The notes: generated by a model not told the origin, from the letters alone. DNA of 64,000 nt from Granulicella sp. (GCA_025408425.1 JANXYX010000036.1:186001-250000), one strand, 5' to 3'; shown: positions 1 to 8,643, counted from the first letter of the stretch. Made by a program: numbers and translations.

Positions 1-90
1 AGCCCCAAACTCTGCAAACCCAGTACCGCAAACTCAACCCGCAAACGGTACTATTAACCGTGACCACCATCCCTCAGGAGCACCACTAAA

Positions 91-1407
91 ATGTTCGTCC
101 GACTCCTGATGGAATCCTTCCGCCGCCAGCGCCGCCGCAAGCTCCTCGCCGGCCTCGCCATCCTCCTCGGCACCACCGCAGTCACCGCAATGCTCGCCCT
201 CGCCACCACCATCGGCGACCGCATCCACAAAGAGCTGGCCGTCTACGGCGCCAACATCGTCATCTACCCCAAGGCCGACCAGCTAGACGTCAAAATCGGC
301 GGCGTAGACATCAAACCCGCCACCGGCAACGCTTACCTCCACGAGTCCGACCTCGACAAACTAAAAACCATCTTCTGGGCCAACAACATCACCGGTCTAA
401 GCCCCGAGTTGCCACTGCAGCTATCCATCGTCGCTCCACACACCAATGAGCATAAGGTTGAAGCAGTCGGCCTCTGGTTCAACCACCCTTTCGGCAACGG
501 CTCTACACTCACTGGCGCACCGCAGCTTCATCCATCGTGGAAACTCACCGGAGCGTGGCCTTCAAGCAACGATCAGGTCGTCGTCGGTAGAACCCTCGCA
601 GCCAAACTCGGGGTTACTTCAGGAGAAACGCTCGTCGTCCCCGCATCCCCACCCGCCGGAGACAGCCTACTGCACAAGGGCTACTCTTATAAGATCACTG
701 GCATCGCGGATACAGGCGGCTTACAGGACGATCAACTTATACTTCCCCTCGCTGCTGCCCAGACCCTCGCCAACCTTCCCGACGCCATCTCCCGCGTAGA
801 AGTCTCCGCCCGCACCAAACCCGAAGACGCCTTCGCCCGCGTAGACCCCGACACCCTCCCCGCCAAGCAGCGCGAGATCTGGTACTGCCGCCCTTACGCC
901 AACTCCATCGCCTACCAGATCCGCGAAGCCATCCCCGGGGCCGCAGCCGAGCAGGTCCGCCGCGTCGAGCAATCCGAAGGCACTATCCTCGAACGCATCT
1001 CCGGCCTCATGTGGCTCATCAGCGCTGCTGCCCTCCTCGCTGCCGGATTCGCCGTCTCCGCCGCCATGGCGACCGCCATCCTAGAGCGCCGCGCCGAAAT
1101 CGGCCTCATGCGCTCCCTCGGAGCCAGCAAATCCACCATCGCCATCCTCTTCTACGCCGAAACCGGCATCCTCGCCATCCTCTTCGGCTCCATCGGCTAC
1201 CTCCTCGGCTCCAGCCTCGCCGCACTCCTCGGCGCAAGAATCTTCTCCGGCGAAACGACCGCACCGTTCCTCTCCACAGCCTTCAATCCAGTCCTCCTTC
1301 CCATAGTCGTCGCCCTCGCGCTCATCGTAGCCATCGCCGGCAGCACCCCTTCCATCCGCGCCGCACTCCGCATGGACCCCTCCGCCATCCTCCGAGCCGA
1401 CGCATGA
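91..1407 (+). CDS. ABC transporter permease, FtsX/MacB type (first of two)
   Basis: 438-residue inner-membrane protein with the FtsX/MacB layout: an N-terminal basic segment and transmembrane helix (about residues 14-40), a large periplasmic domain (about 45-300), then three C-terminal helices. The sequence ERRAEIGLMRSLGAS between helices is the usual cytoplasmic coupling loop of this family. A YGANIVIYP motif just after helix 1 is shared, as FGANIVI, with the next gene. Permease pairs with this motif are known to me from p19/FTR1-type iron uptake loci (for example Campylobacter), so an iron role is possible; no iron gene is in the window. A GGAG about 11 bases upstream supports the ATG. The ATPase partner is probably the gene at 6887. 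Substrate is inferred only. Confidence 0.85.
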   Translation: MFVRLLMESFRRQRRRKLLAGLAILLGTTAVTAMLALATTIGDRIHKELAVYGANIVIYPKADQLDVKIGGVDIKPATGNAYLHESDLDKLKTIFWANNITGLSPELPLQLSIVAPHTNEHKVEAVGLWFNHPFGNGSTLTGAPQLHPSWKLTGAWPSSNDQVVVGRTLAAKLGVTSGETLVVPASPPAGDSLLHKGYSYKITGIADTGGLQDDQLILPLAAAQTLANLPDAISRVEVSARTKPEDAFARVDPDTLPAKQREIWYCRPYANSIAYQIREAIPGAAAEQVRRVEQSEGTILERISGLMWLISAAALLAAGFAVSAAMATAILERRAEIGLMRSLGASKSTIAILFYAETGILAILFGSIGYLLGSSLAALLGARIFSGETTAPFLSTAFNPVLLPIVVALALIVAIAGSTPSIRAALRMDPSAILRADA

Positions 1408-1429
1408 CGATGAACCCTGAAAAATCCGG

Positions 1430-1483
1430 ATACCCCATCTTCGCGACAGCTTCATCGTCGCTAAGGTGGGCATTCGCGAAGCG
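1430..1483. repeat. hairpin repeat, copy A
   Basis: Short palindromic unit between the two permease genes. A conserved left arm CCCCAT (1433-1438) is followed by stem CTTCGCGAC (1439-1447), a loop containing CTTC, the matching stem GTCGCTAAG with one mismatch, and a conserved right arm GTGGG (1466-1470). The tail GTGGGCATTCGCGAAGCG recurs in copy B 69 bp downstream. Looks like a dispersed REP-like element. Confidence 0.65.
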
Positions 1484-1502
1484 AACCACTCCCGCCCATG
1501 CC

Positions 1503-1552
1503 GGGTGCCCCATTCATGCGGCTTCATCGCATGAGTGGGCATTCGCGAAGCG
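1503..1552. repeat. hairpin repeat, copy B
   Basis: Second unit of the same family. Left arm CCCCAT at 1508-1513, perfect 7-bp stem TCATGCG/CGCATGA (1514-1520 with 1528-1534), loop GCTTCAT, right arm GTGGG (1535-1539). The stem sequence differs from copy A but still pairs, so the fold is kept while the sequence changes. Confidence 0.7.
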
Positions 1553-1585
1553 CCCCCTCGACGAATCGACGAATCAGGTGCCCGC

Positions 1586-2683
1586 ATGAAGCAACTCACC
1601 CTCCTCTCCATCCTCCGCCGCTCCCTCATCCACCGCCGCGCCCGCAGCCTCTCCGCCCTCGTCGCCATGACCGTCTCCGCCGCCGTCGCCACCGCCCTCC
1701 TCACCCTATACGCCGATCTCGACGCCAAGCTTCACCACGAGTTCCGCAGCTTCGGCGCCAACATCGTCATCACCGCTCTAGCCAATACCCCGCTCCCCTC
1801 AGACGCACTAGCCAAGGTCCGGCAAGCCGCAGGCCCCGACACCCTCGCCGCCCCCTTCGCCTACGCCGTAGCCACCACCGACCGCGGCACCCCCGTCGTC
1901 GTCGCCGGAACCGACTTCACCGCCGTCCGCCGCCTCAACGCCTGGTGGCAAGTCCAGCACTGGCCCTCCACCCCCGACGCCGCTCTCATCGGCCAACGCG
2001 CCGCCAACTTCATCGCCGACGAGCACGCCCTCAAACTCACCTTCAGCGGCTCCCCCATCACCCTCCAGTCCGCAGGACGCCTCAAAACCGGTGGCGATGA
2101 AGACAGCCGCATCTACATCCCTCTCGCCGCCTTCGAAGCCTGGACCCACACCGCTCCCAGCATCATCGAACTCCAGATCCCCGGCGGAGCCCCCCAGGTC
2201 GAAGCCGCCATCCAGCGCCTCCACCAGCAACTCCCCCAGCTACAAATCCAGCCCGTCCGCCAACTCGTCGAAGGCGAGTCCCGCATCGTCGACCGCACCC
2301 ACGCCCTCATGTACGGAGCCGTCCTCCTCATCGCCCTCACCGTAGCCGTCTCCGTCCTCGCCACCCTCTCCGCCAGCGTCCTCGAACGCCGCCGCGACTT
2401 CGCCCTCATGAAGGCCCTCGGCGGCTCCCAGCCCCAGCTTATGAGCATGTTCCTCCTCGAAGCCCTCACCCTCGCCCTCGCAGGAGTCATCGTCGGCTAC
2501 GGCATCGGCTCCGCACTCGCATGGGTCATCAGCGAGTGGAACTTCCACACCGCCACCCTGCCCCGCCTGTCAGTCCTGCCCCTGGTCCTCCTGCTCAACG
2601 TCGCCATCGCCGCCATCGCCGCCCTGCTCCCCGTCCGCGTCCTCCGCAACCTCCAACCCGCCGCCCTCCTAAAAGGCGAGTAA
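1586..2683 (+). CDS. ABC transporter permease, FtsX/MacB type (second)
   Basis: 365-residue paralogue of the permease at 91-1407 with the same plan: N-terminal helix (about residues 20-42), FGANIVI motif, periplasmic domain, and three C-terminal helices with the coupling loop LERRRDFALMKALGGS. I chose the ATG at 1586 (MKQLTLLSILRR). The frame is open back to 1535, but that stretch lies in the repeat units. It is separated from the first permease by about 180 bp of repeat DNA, so the two genes probably form one transcription unit interrupted by the repeats. It converges on nrdB with only 14 bp between stop codons and no terminator hairpin visible there. Confidence 0.85.
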   Translation: MKQLTLLSILRRSLIHRRARSLSALVAMTVSAAVATALLTLYADLDAKLHHEFRSFGANIVITALANTPLPSDALAKVRQAAGPDTLAAPFAYAVATTDRGTPVVVAGTDFTAVRRLNAWWQVQHWPSTPDAALIGQRAANFIADEHALKLTFSGSPITLQSAGRLKTGGDEDSRIYIPLAAFEAWTHTAPSIIELQIPGGAPQVEAAIQRLHQQLPQLQIQPVRQLVEGESRIVDRTHALMYGAVLLIALTVAVSVLATLSASVLERRRDFALMKALGGSQPQLMSMFLLEALTLALAGVIVGYGIGSALAWVISEWNFHTATLPRLSVLPLVLLLNVAIAAIAALLPVRVLRNLQPAALLKGE

Positions 2684-2697
2684 CCCCCAGTTTGTTG

Positions 2698-3762
2698 TTA
2701 GAAATCTTCTCCGAATTCGACCTCGCCCTGGACTGCGGACTGATAAGCCGAAACGCGCCGCTCGAAGAAGTTGGTGAGTTCCTGCACGTCCTGAAGGTCC
2801 ATGAAAGAGAAGGGATTCTTCGCATGGAAAGCTGGGGGGATCCCCAGGCGCTGGAGGCGAGAGTCGGCAACGTAGCCAAGGTATTGGCGCATATCGCGCA
2901 GTGATAGACCTGCCACGCCTCCAGACAGCAAGTCTTCCGCGAACTGCGCTTCTGCATCTACGGCTTCATGGAGCATCACGACAATCTGTTGCTCTAAGTC
3001 GGCGTCCCAAAGATCCGGCTCCTGGGCACGAACAACATTGACGACCTCGAAGGCGAATTCGAGATGACAGCTTTCATCTCGAAAGACCCAGTTTGTTCCG
3101 GCAGCGAGGCCGTGCAGCAGGCCCTTTGACCGGAAAAAATATACATAGGCGAATGCGGCGAAGAAGAAGAGTCCTTCAATGCATGCCGCGAAGCAAATGA
3201 GATTCAGCAAGAACTGGCGACGATGAGCGCGTGTTTCGAGAGCGTCGATCTCCTGAATGGAGTCCATCCACTTCATACAGAAGTCAGCCTTCTTGGAGAT
3301 GGATGGGATATTCTCAACGGCGGCGAAGGCAGCTGCACGTTCGTCCGGATCAGGGACATAGTTGTCTAGCAGCGTGAGATAGAACTGCACGTGAACAGCC
3401 TCTTCAAAGAGCTGGCGGGATAGATAGAGTCGTGCCTCAGGCGAGTTGATGTGCTTATAAAGGTTAAGCACCAGGTTGTTAGAGACGATACTGTCGCCGG
3501 TTGCAAAGAAGGCGACGAGGCGCTGAATGACGTGAACCTCTGCCGGTGTGATGCGCTGCTTCAGATCGGCCAGATCCGTTTGAAAGTCAACTTCTTCAAC
3601 CGTCCAGGTGTTCTTGATGCCGTCTCGGAACATATCGTAGAAGACCGGAAAGCGCATCGGGCGCAGCGTAAGGCAGAGGCCCGGATCGAGGATGTGGGTT
3701 GGGACGGCGACGGAGTTGTGGGTGGTGTGAGACGGCGCACCCGTGAATTCGGCACTTGGCAT
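2698..3762 (-). CDS. nrdB: class Ia ribonucleotide reductase, small subunit
   Basis: 354-residue R2 subunit of aerobic ribonucleotide reductase, which houses the di-iron tyrosyl radical cofactor for the NrdA partner. All six metal ligands can be placed by spacing against E. coli R2: Asp90, Glu121 and His124 (EAVH), Glu196 (IEGLFF), Glu230 and His233 (DESCH). The radical tyrosine is Tyr128, four residues after His124 as in the E. coli Tyr122 site, so this is a Tyr-radical enzyme rather than a class Ic one. The C-terminal acidic tail (EVEFGEDF) fits the peptide that docks into R1. It lies 66 bp downstream of nrdA and is probably cotranscribed from the nrdA promoter. Confidence 0.97.
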   Translation of the reverse strand: MPSAEFTGAPSHTTHNSVAVPTHILDPGLCLTLRPMRFPVFYDMFRDGIKNTWTVEEVDFQTDLADLKQRITPAEVHVIQRLVAFFATGDSIVSNNLVLNLYKHINSPEARLYLSRQLFEEAVHVQFYLTLLDNYVPDPDERAAAFAAVENIPSISKKADFCMKWMDSIQEIDALETRAHRRQFLLNLICFAACIEGLFFFAAFAYVYFFRSKGLLHGLAAGTNWVFRDESCHLEFAFEVVNVVRAQEPDLWDADLEQQIVVMLHEAVDAEAQFAEDLLSGGVAGLSLRDMRQYLGYVADSRLQRLGIPPAFHAKNPFSFMDLQDVQELTNFFERRVSAYQSAVQGEVEFGEDF

Positions 3763-3828
3763 GAAGATCTCGCTTTCTGACTTGCAGCGCGGTTTGAACT
3801 AGGCCGCGGAAAATGACAAAGGTTCGGG

Positions 3829-6267
3829 CTATTGGCAGGCTTCGCAGGACTCAGGATTCTCAAGCGAACAGGAAACTGCCGCAACAGACGTCAGGGCGTT
3901 GGAAGCCGCTGCGCCAGCGTGCGCAGAGCTGTTTTGCACCGTGGTCTTGGCGATCTTGGTTGCTGGACGCGAGCGCAGGTAGTACGTGGTCTTGAGGCCC
4001 TTCTTCCACGCATACATATACATCGAGGAGAGCTTGCCAATGTTCGGCGACTCGGCAAAGAGATTGAGCGATTGCGACTGGTCGATATAGGCGTTGCGTG
4101 CGGCCGCCATGTCGATCAGTGCACGCATGGGAATCTCCCAAACGGTGCGATAGAGCTGCTTGAGGTCATCCGGAAGCTCAGCGATGTTTTGAACTGATCC
4201 TTCAGAGAGCTTGAGCCGCATCCGCATCTCTTCCGTCCAGAGGCCGCGCACCTTGAGTTCATCGATGAGATAGCGATTGACCTGGAGAAACTCTCCGGAG
4301 AGTGTCTCGCGCTTGAACAGATTGGAGATCTGCGGCTCAATGCACTCATAGCACCCAACGATCGACGCGATGGTCGCAGTCGGCGCAATTGCGATGACCA
4401 GCGAATTGCGTACACCAGTCTTTGCAATTCGTTCGCGCAGTGCTTCCCAACGAGCGTTGTCTGCGGGGGTTACGTTCCAGAGATCGAACTGAAATTGACC
4501 AGCCGCGAGACGTGTTTCGGTAAATGTCGGGTGGGGACCATATTTTTCCGCGAGTGCCGCCGAAGCCGTCAGCGCGTGGAGGTAGATTTCTTCCTGAATC
4601 CTTGTCGAGAGTGCCTGCGCTTCAGCGGAGTCGAATGGCAATTGCAGCTGGAAGAACACGTCCTGAAGACCCATAATGCCGAGGCCGATAGGCCGCCACT
4701 GCGCGTTCGAACTCGCGGCCTGCGCAATGGGATAGTAGTTGATGTCGATGACTCGATCGAGCATTGGGACGGCAGTGCGCACGGTTGCTCCGAGTTTGTC
4801 GAAGTCGAAGCTGGCGACGCCGTCGGTGTCGACGATGACGTGCCGTGCGAGGTTGATGGAGCCTAGATTGCACACTGCAGTCTGGTCATGCGAAGTAACT
4901 TCAGTGATCTCCGTGCATAGGTTGGAGAGATGGACCACGTTGCCGGGTTTGCCAGTCTGATTGCACTTGAGGTTAGTCGCGTCTTTGAATGTCATCCAGC
5001 CATTTCCAGTTTCGGCAAGCGATCGCATCATGCGGGCGTAAAGATCGCGGGCCTTGATCTGGCGGTGGTAGAGTTTCTCAGCCTCGGCCTGCTCGTAGGC
5101 TTGGGTGAAGGCGTCTCCGTACAGATCGGGAAGCTGCGGAACGTCCTTGGGGTCGAAGAGCGACCATTGACCGTCCGCTTCTACGCGCTGCATGAAGATG
5201 TCGGGAATCCAGTTTGCGAGGTTGAGATTGTAGGTGCGGCGTGCGCCGTCGCCAGTGTTCTCGCGGAGTTCGAGGAAGGATTCGATATCCGCGTGCCAGG
5301 GTTCGAGGTAGACGCAGCATGCTCCCTTGCGCTTTCCGCCCTGGTTGACTGCCGCAACGGAACTATCGAGCGTGCGCAGCCATGGCACGATGCCATTGGA
5401 GAGGCCGTTCGTAGCGCGGATCAGAGAACCTTCGGAACGAACACGATGGAATGCGAGGCCGATGCCGCCGGAGAACTTCGAAAGCATAGCGACATTCTTG
5501 TAGGTGTCGTAGATGCTTTCGAGCGAATCACTCGGTGAATCGTGGAGATAGCAGGACGACATCTGGGCATGCTTCGTTCCGGAGTTGAACAACGTTGGCG
5601 ACGACGGCATGTAGTCGAGCGAGGCAATCAGCCGATAGAACTCGATGGCTTCGTGCGGTGTCCCTGCAAGTCCGCACGCAACGCGGAGAAAGAAGTGTTG
5701 TGGGGTCTCAATGATGCCGCGCGAGATGGGGTCACGTAGAAGATAGCGGTCGTAGACCGTGCGCAGGCCAAAGTACTCAAAGCGATCGGAGAACGTGTCG
5801 TCGATCGCATGATTCAGCTTGCGGGCATGCGTCTGGACGAACTCTGCAGTCGCCTTGCTAACGACACCTTCCTGATAACCGTAAGCGATAGCCTGCGAGA
5901 AGGAGTGCAAGTTGAGCGCGGAGACTTCCTTCACAATTGTCGCGAGCAGCAGCCTCGCAGCGAGACGGGAGTATTGCGGCTCCTCCGCGATCAGGGATGC
6001 GGCAGTGTCGATGGAGATGGTATCGAGTTCTCGGGTTGTGGCTCCGTCATAGAGCCCTCCGATCGTCTTGGACGCGACCCGGATCGCATCAACGTGGGTA
6101 AGACCAAAAGAAGATCTCTGGACGGCCCGGACAATCTTGTTGACGTCCACCGGTTCAAGCGCTCCGTTACGCTTGCGGACGTGCATAACGGGTGTCTCCT
6201 CACGCGCAGGGAAGCCGGGCGCGAGGTCGGAAAGGCTGGTCTGGATGTGATCTGCGGTCGTGGCCAT
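3829..6267 (-). CDS. nrdA: class Ia ribonucleotide reductase, large subunit
   Basis: 812-residue catalytic R1 subunit that reduces ribonucleoside diphosphates to deoxy forms. Order of domains: ATP-cone (about residues 28-120, allosteric dATP/ATP site), then the ten-stranded barrel. Active-site residues visible: Cys239 (SSCY) and Cys466 (AVCNLGS) as the redox pair, Asn449-Cys451-Glu453 in NLCTE as the thiyl radical site, and the tyrosine pair in TTYYLRS for radical transfer. The tail ends CEACQ, the Cys pair (808, 811) that re-reduces the active site. The Shine-Dalgarno AAGGAGA sits 7-8 bases before the ATG. Upstream lie a cobalamin riboswitch and two NrdR-like boxes, so expression should fall when B12 is plentiful. 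Confidence 0.97.
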   Translation of the reverse strand: MATTADHIQTSLSDLAPGFPAREETPVMHVRKRNGALEPVDVNKIVRAVQRSSFGLTHVDAIRVASKTIGGLYDGATTRELDTISIDTAASLIAEEPQYSRLAARLLLATIVKEVSALNLHSFSQAIAYGYQEGVVSKATAEFVQTHARKLNHAIDDTFSDRFEYFGLRTVYDRYLLRDPISRGIIETPQHFFLRVACGLAGTPHEAIEFYRLIASLDYMPSSPTLFNSGTKHAQMSSCYLHDSPSDSLESIYDTYKNVAMLSKFSGGIGLAFHRVRSEGSLIRATNGLSNGIVPWLRTLDSSVAAVNQGGKRKGACCVYLEPWHADIESFLELRENTGDGARRTYNLNLANWIPDIFMQRVEADGQWSLFDPKDVPQLPDLYGDAFTQAYEQAEAEKLYHRQIKARDLYARMMRSLAETGNGWMTFKDATNLKCNQTGKPGNVVHLSNLCTEITEVTSHDQTAVCNLGSINLARHVIVDTDGVASFDFDKLGATVRTAVPMLDRVIDINYYPIAQAASSNAQWRPIGLGIMGLQDVFFQLQLPFDSAEAQALSTRIQEEIYLHALTASAALAEKYGPHPTFTETRLAAGQFQFDLWNVTPADNARWEALRERIAKTGVRNSLVIAIAPTATIASIVGCYECIEPQISNLFKRETLSGEFLQVNRYLIDELKVRGLWTEEMRMRLKLSEGSVQNIAELPDDLKQLYRTVWEIPMRALIDMAAARNAYIDQSQSLNLFAESPNIGKLSSMYMYAWKKGLKTTYYLRSRPATKIAKTTVQNSSAHAGAAASNALTSVAAVSCSLENPESCEACQ

Positions 6268-6352
6268 GGATGATTCTCCTTGGCCTCAGAAGTGTGCGAA
6301 GAAACAGCGGATGCTTCCCTTTGAGTCGGGACCGGACAAGCCACTGCCACCT

Positions 6353-6535
6353 CGCCTCCCCTCGGAGGCGCGTGCAAATGTATTCATGGCAGGTCTTCGG
6401 ACTATGCAGGCTCAACCCTACTCGCCGGACTTCCCGGAGCCTGTGGCTCCAGTGTCATCTTGGGCTTTCGTACCTGCTTACCGCTGCGGGGCAGCTCCGG
6501 ATTCTCACCGGATTCCCTTTTCACTCCTTGCACAA
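6353..6535 (-). promoter_or_regulatory. cobalamin riboswitch in the nrdA leader
   Basis: On the - strand the leader holds the diagnostic cobalamin aptamer core, read as GGGAATCCGGTGAGAATCC followed by GGAGCTGCCCCGCAGCGGTA (complement of 6480-6518), and the 3' B12 box CCGAAGACCTGCCA (complement of 6387-6400). The closing helix P1 can be drawn between GTGCAA (6528-6533) and TTGCAC (6372-6377). Immediately 3' is a 7-bp hairpin CGCCTCC/GGAGGCG (6353-6370) with no U-tract, so control is more likely at translation than by termination. The nrdA start is about 85 nt further on. B12 riboswitch control of nrdAB is established in Streptomyces coelicolor. Confidence 0.93.
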
Positions 6536-6559
6536 GGCTCAGAGCACCACGAACGAAGA

Positions 6560-6606
6560 CTACCCTATCTTGTACGACATGGAAGAGCAAGCCCAATATC
6601 TTGACA
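6560..6606 (-). promoter_or_regulatory. nrdA promoter with two NrdR-like boxes
   Basis: A sigma70-like promoter reads on the - strand as TTGCTC (complement of 6585-6590), 17 bp, TAGGGT (complement of 6562-6567), with the riboswitch starting just downstream. Two 16-bp sites, 6560-6575 and 6591-6606, share TATCTTG and resemble the NrdR box (CAATATCTTG in the better copy). They are exactly 31 bp apart, three helical turns, which is the usual NrdR spacing. The sites cover the -10 and lie just upstream of the -35, as expected for a repressor. Box 1 is degenerate on its left half. Confidence 0.7.
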
Positions 6607-6773
6607 CAATGTGGAAAAGCTCGGACAACCGTATGTTTCAGACACAGCAACCTGAAGTCTGCTTGTAGCAAGTAATCTCTGGCTCCTGCATCACGGGCAA
6701 TTCGGAAACTGCCCCACGACCAACCACCGAAATCCTTGACGCCGCTGATACAATTAATTCAGAGATCAAAGGC

Positions 6774-6796
6774 AGCCCGGCGCAGCCGGGCTTTTT
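6774..6796 (+). terminator. rho-independent terminator or attenuator before the ABC ATPase gene
   Basis: Perfect 8-bp stem AGCCCGGC/GCCGGGCT with a GCA loop followed by five T on the + strand. No + strand gene ends just upstream. An extended -10-like TGATACAAT (6746-6754) lies 20 bp before it, so the hairpin could sit in the leader of the ABC ATPase gene as an attenuator, or end a short unannotated + strand RNA. Confidence 0.75.
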
Positions 6797-6886
6797 CATT
6801 GGGGGACCTTCAAGCCACACTCTGGTCCAAACCTAAAGTCTCTGTTTCGAAGACTTTGCACCATTGAGTACGGGGGAAGCGGCACC

Positions 6887-7651
6887 TTGAACAAGACCGA
6901 ATCAGGCAGCTACGACTTCGCGGAACAGACCCGCCCCGAGTGCTCCGTCATCGCCCTCTCTCACGTCACCCGCGAGTACGTCGGCCACGGCAGCGTAGTC
7001 CGCGCACTCGACGACGCCACCTTCTCCATCGTCGCCGGAGAGTGGGTCGCCATCACCGGCCCCTCAGGCTCCGGAAAATCCACCCTCGTCAACATGCTCG
7101 GCTGCCTCGACCGCCCCACCTCAGGCCAACTGAAAATCGACGGCCACGACGTCGCCTCCATGTCCCCCACCGAGCTCGACCGCTTCCGCGCCGACAAGAT
7201 CGGCTTCATCTTCCAGCAGTTCCACCTCATCCCCTACCTCTCCGCCCTCGAAAACGTCATGCTCGCCCAATACTTCCACTCCATGACCGACGAGAAAGAA
7301 GCCCGCGCCTCCCTCGAACGCGTCGGCCTCGGCGCACGCGCCGAACATCTCCCTAGCGAGCTCTCCGGCGGCGAGCAGCAGCGCGTCTGCATCGCCCGCG
7401 CCCTCATCAACAACCCACCCATCCTCCTCGCAGACGAGCCCACCGGAAACCTCGACGCCGCCAACCAGAAGATCGTCGCCAACCTTCTCGCCGATCTCCA
7501 CCGCAACGGTCACACCATCGTCATGGTCACCCACGACCCAGAGATGGCCGCGCTCGCCCAGCGCCGCATCGCCCTCAGCCACGGCAAGGTCTTCTGCCAC
7601 CCCGTCGGCGGTCCGGTCGTCACCCTGCGCCGCTCAACAGACCGCAATTAA
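6887..7651 (+). CDS. ABC transporter ATP-binding protein (MacB/LolD type)
   Basis: 254-residue cytoplasmic ATPase that would power the FtsX-type permeases encoded at 91-2683. Motifs in order: Walker A GPSGSGKS (about residue 58), Q-loop in [10 protein letters not shown], signature LSGGEQQR, Walker [13 protein letters not shown] and H-loop MVTHD. The TGNLD extension after Walker B is typical of the LolD/MacB/FtsE family. The only suitable start is TTG at 6887, preceded by GGGGGAAG; the frame has no ATG before the nucleotide-binding domain. The gene stands alone, with the divergent nrdAB operon and a terminator-like hairpin between it and the permeases. Confidence 0.88.
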   Translation: MNKTESGSYDFAEQTRPECSVIALSHVTREYVGHGSVVRALDDATFSIVAGEWVAITGPSGSGKSTLVNMLGCLDRPTSGQLKIDGHDVASMSPTELDRFRADKIGFIFQQFHLIPYLSALENVMLAQYFHSMTDEKEARASLERVGLGARAEHLPSELSGGEQQRVCIARALINNPPILLADEPTGNLDAANQKIVANLLADLHRNGHTIVMVTHDPEMAALAQRRIALSHGKVFCHPVGGPVVTLRRSTDRN

Positions 7652-7685
7652 TATTTGCTTATTTGTTAGCCAAAATCTGCCCAGG

Positions 7686-7712
7686 AAAAAGCGTGGGTTT
7701 AATAACCACGCT
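7686..7712 (-). terminator. terminator of nadK
   Basis: On the - strand an inverted repeat AAGCGTGG...CCACGCTT with a short A/T-rich loop is followed by a run of five T (complement of 7686-7690). It lies about 70 bp beyond the nadK stop and fits a simple intrinsic terminator. Confidence 0.7.
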
Positions 7713-7780
7713 TGCCGCACAATCCATCAACTTATAACCACCCAAAAACGTCCGCCCAACCGACCTGCCCCAGCAAAAAG

Positions 7781-8638
7781 CTACCGCTCGCCCCACTTTA
7801 GCTTGGACCGCAGCACGCTGAACAACCCGTTCGCATGCAGCCGTACCAGATGAACGCTGCACTCCGAGCGCCGGCAGTGGACCATATCCCCCAGCAGCAA
7901 CTCCACCGCCTCCTGCCCATCCACCGTAAGATAAGTCTCGTTCGGCACCCCTTCCACATGCACGCTGATCGCCGAATCCCCCGGCACCACAATCGGTCGA
8001 ATCGTCAGCAAATGCGGGCAAATCGGTGTCACGACCATCGCATTAACGCTTGGCATCACAATCGGTCCCGCTGCCGCAAGGTTGTATGCCGTCGATCCCG
8101 TAGGCGTCGCCACAATGATGCCGTCGGCACGGAATGTCGCCACAAACTGCTGATCGATCTCCACCGTAAAGTCCGCCATTCGCGCAATAGCGCCCTTGGC
8201 GACCACTACATCGTTCAACGCATCCCACTCCTGGAACAGCTTGCCATCGCGGTGCAACTCAGCATGCATCATGCTGCGCACTTCTATCCCCGCACAGTTG
8301 TCGCACCACGCCTGCAATGTACTGTACAGATCGCCCAGGGGGATCTCCGTCAGGAACCCAAGGGAACCTAGATTCACTGACAAAATAGGGGTCGTAGTAC
8401 GAGCAAACGCACGCGCCGCAGCCAACAGCGTACCGTCGCCGCCCAGAACGATCACCAGGTTGGGCTTATGCTGAGGCAAATCAGGCCGCTCGACCGCGTT
8501 CGAAGCACCAATATAGGCGGCGCTGTCAGGATCAAGCACGTACTGGTAGCCATGGATCCCGAGCCATGCAACGAGATCGTGCAGGATTCCGGCTAGTTCC
8601 GGCTTTTGCGGCTTGGAGATTATCGCGGCAAGGAGCAT
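7781..8638 (-). CDS. nadK: NAD kinase
   Basis: 285-residue cytoplasmic enzyme that phosphorylates NAD to NADP. The family GGDGT motif is at residues 66-70 with the catalytic Asp at 68. It is followed by NLGSLGFLTE and the nucleotide-binding segment DGIIVATPTGSTAYN. After this segment the common SAGGP reads AAAGP here, a mild variation. The gene is 5 bp downstream of tlyA on the same strand. tlyA-nadK pairing, often with recN, is common in bacteria; recN is not seen here. Confidence 0.95.
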   Translation of the reverse strand: MLLAAIISKPQKPELAGILHDLVAWLGIHGYQYVLDPDSAAYIGASNAVERPDLPQHKPNLVIVLGGDGTLLAAARAFARTTTPILSVNLGSLGFLTEIPLGDLYSTLQAWCDNCAGIEVRSMMHAELHRDGKLFQEWDALNDVVVAKGAIARMADFTVEIDQQFVATFRADGIIVATPTGSTAYNLAAAGPIVMPSVNAMVVTPICPHLLTIRPIVVPGDSAISVHVEGVPNETYLTVDGQEAVELLLGDMVHCRRSECSVHLVRLHANGLFSVLRSKLKWGER

Positions 8639-8643
8639 TGCGT

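Noticed and set aside
1430-1552. Tandem repeats considered as a CRISPR remnant
   Set aside because: Only two units, unequal stems, no constant spacer length and no cas gene.
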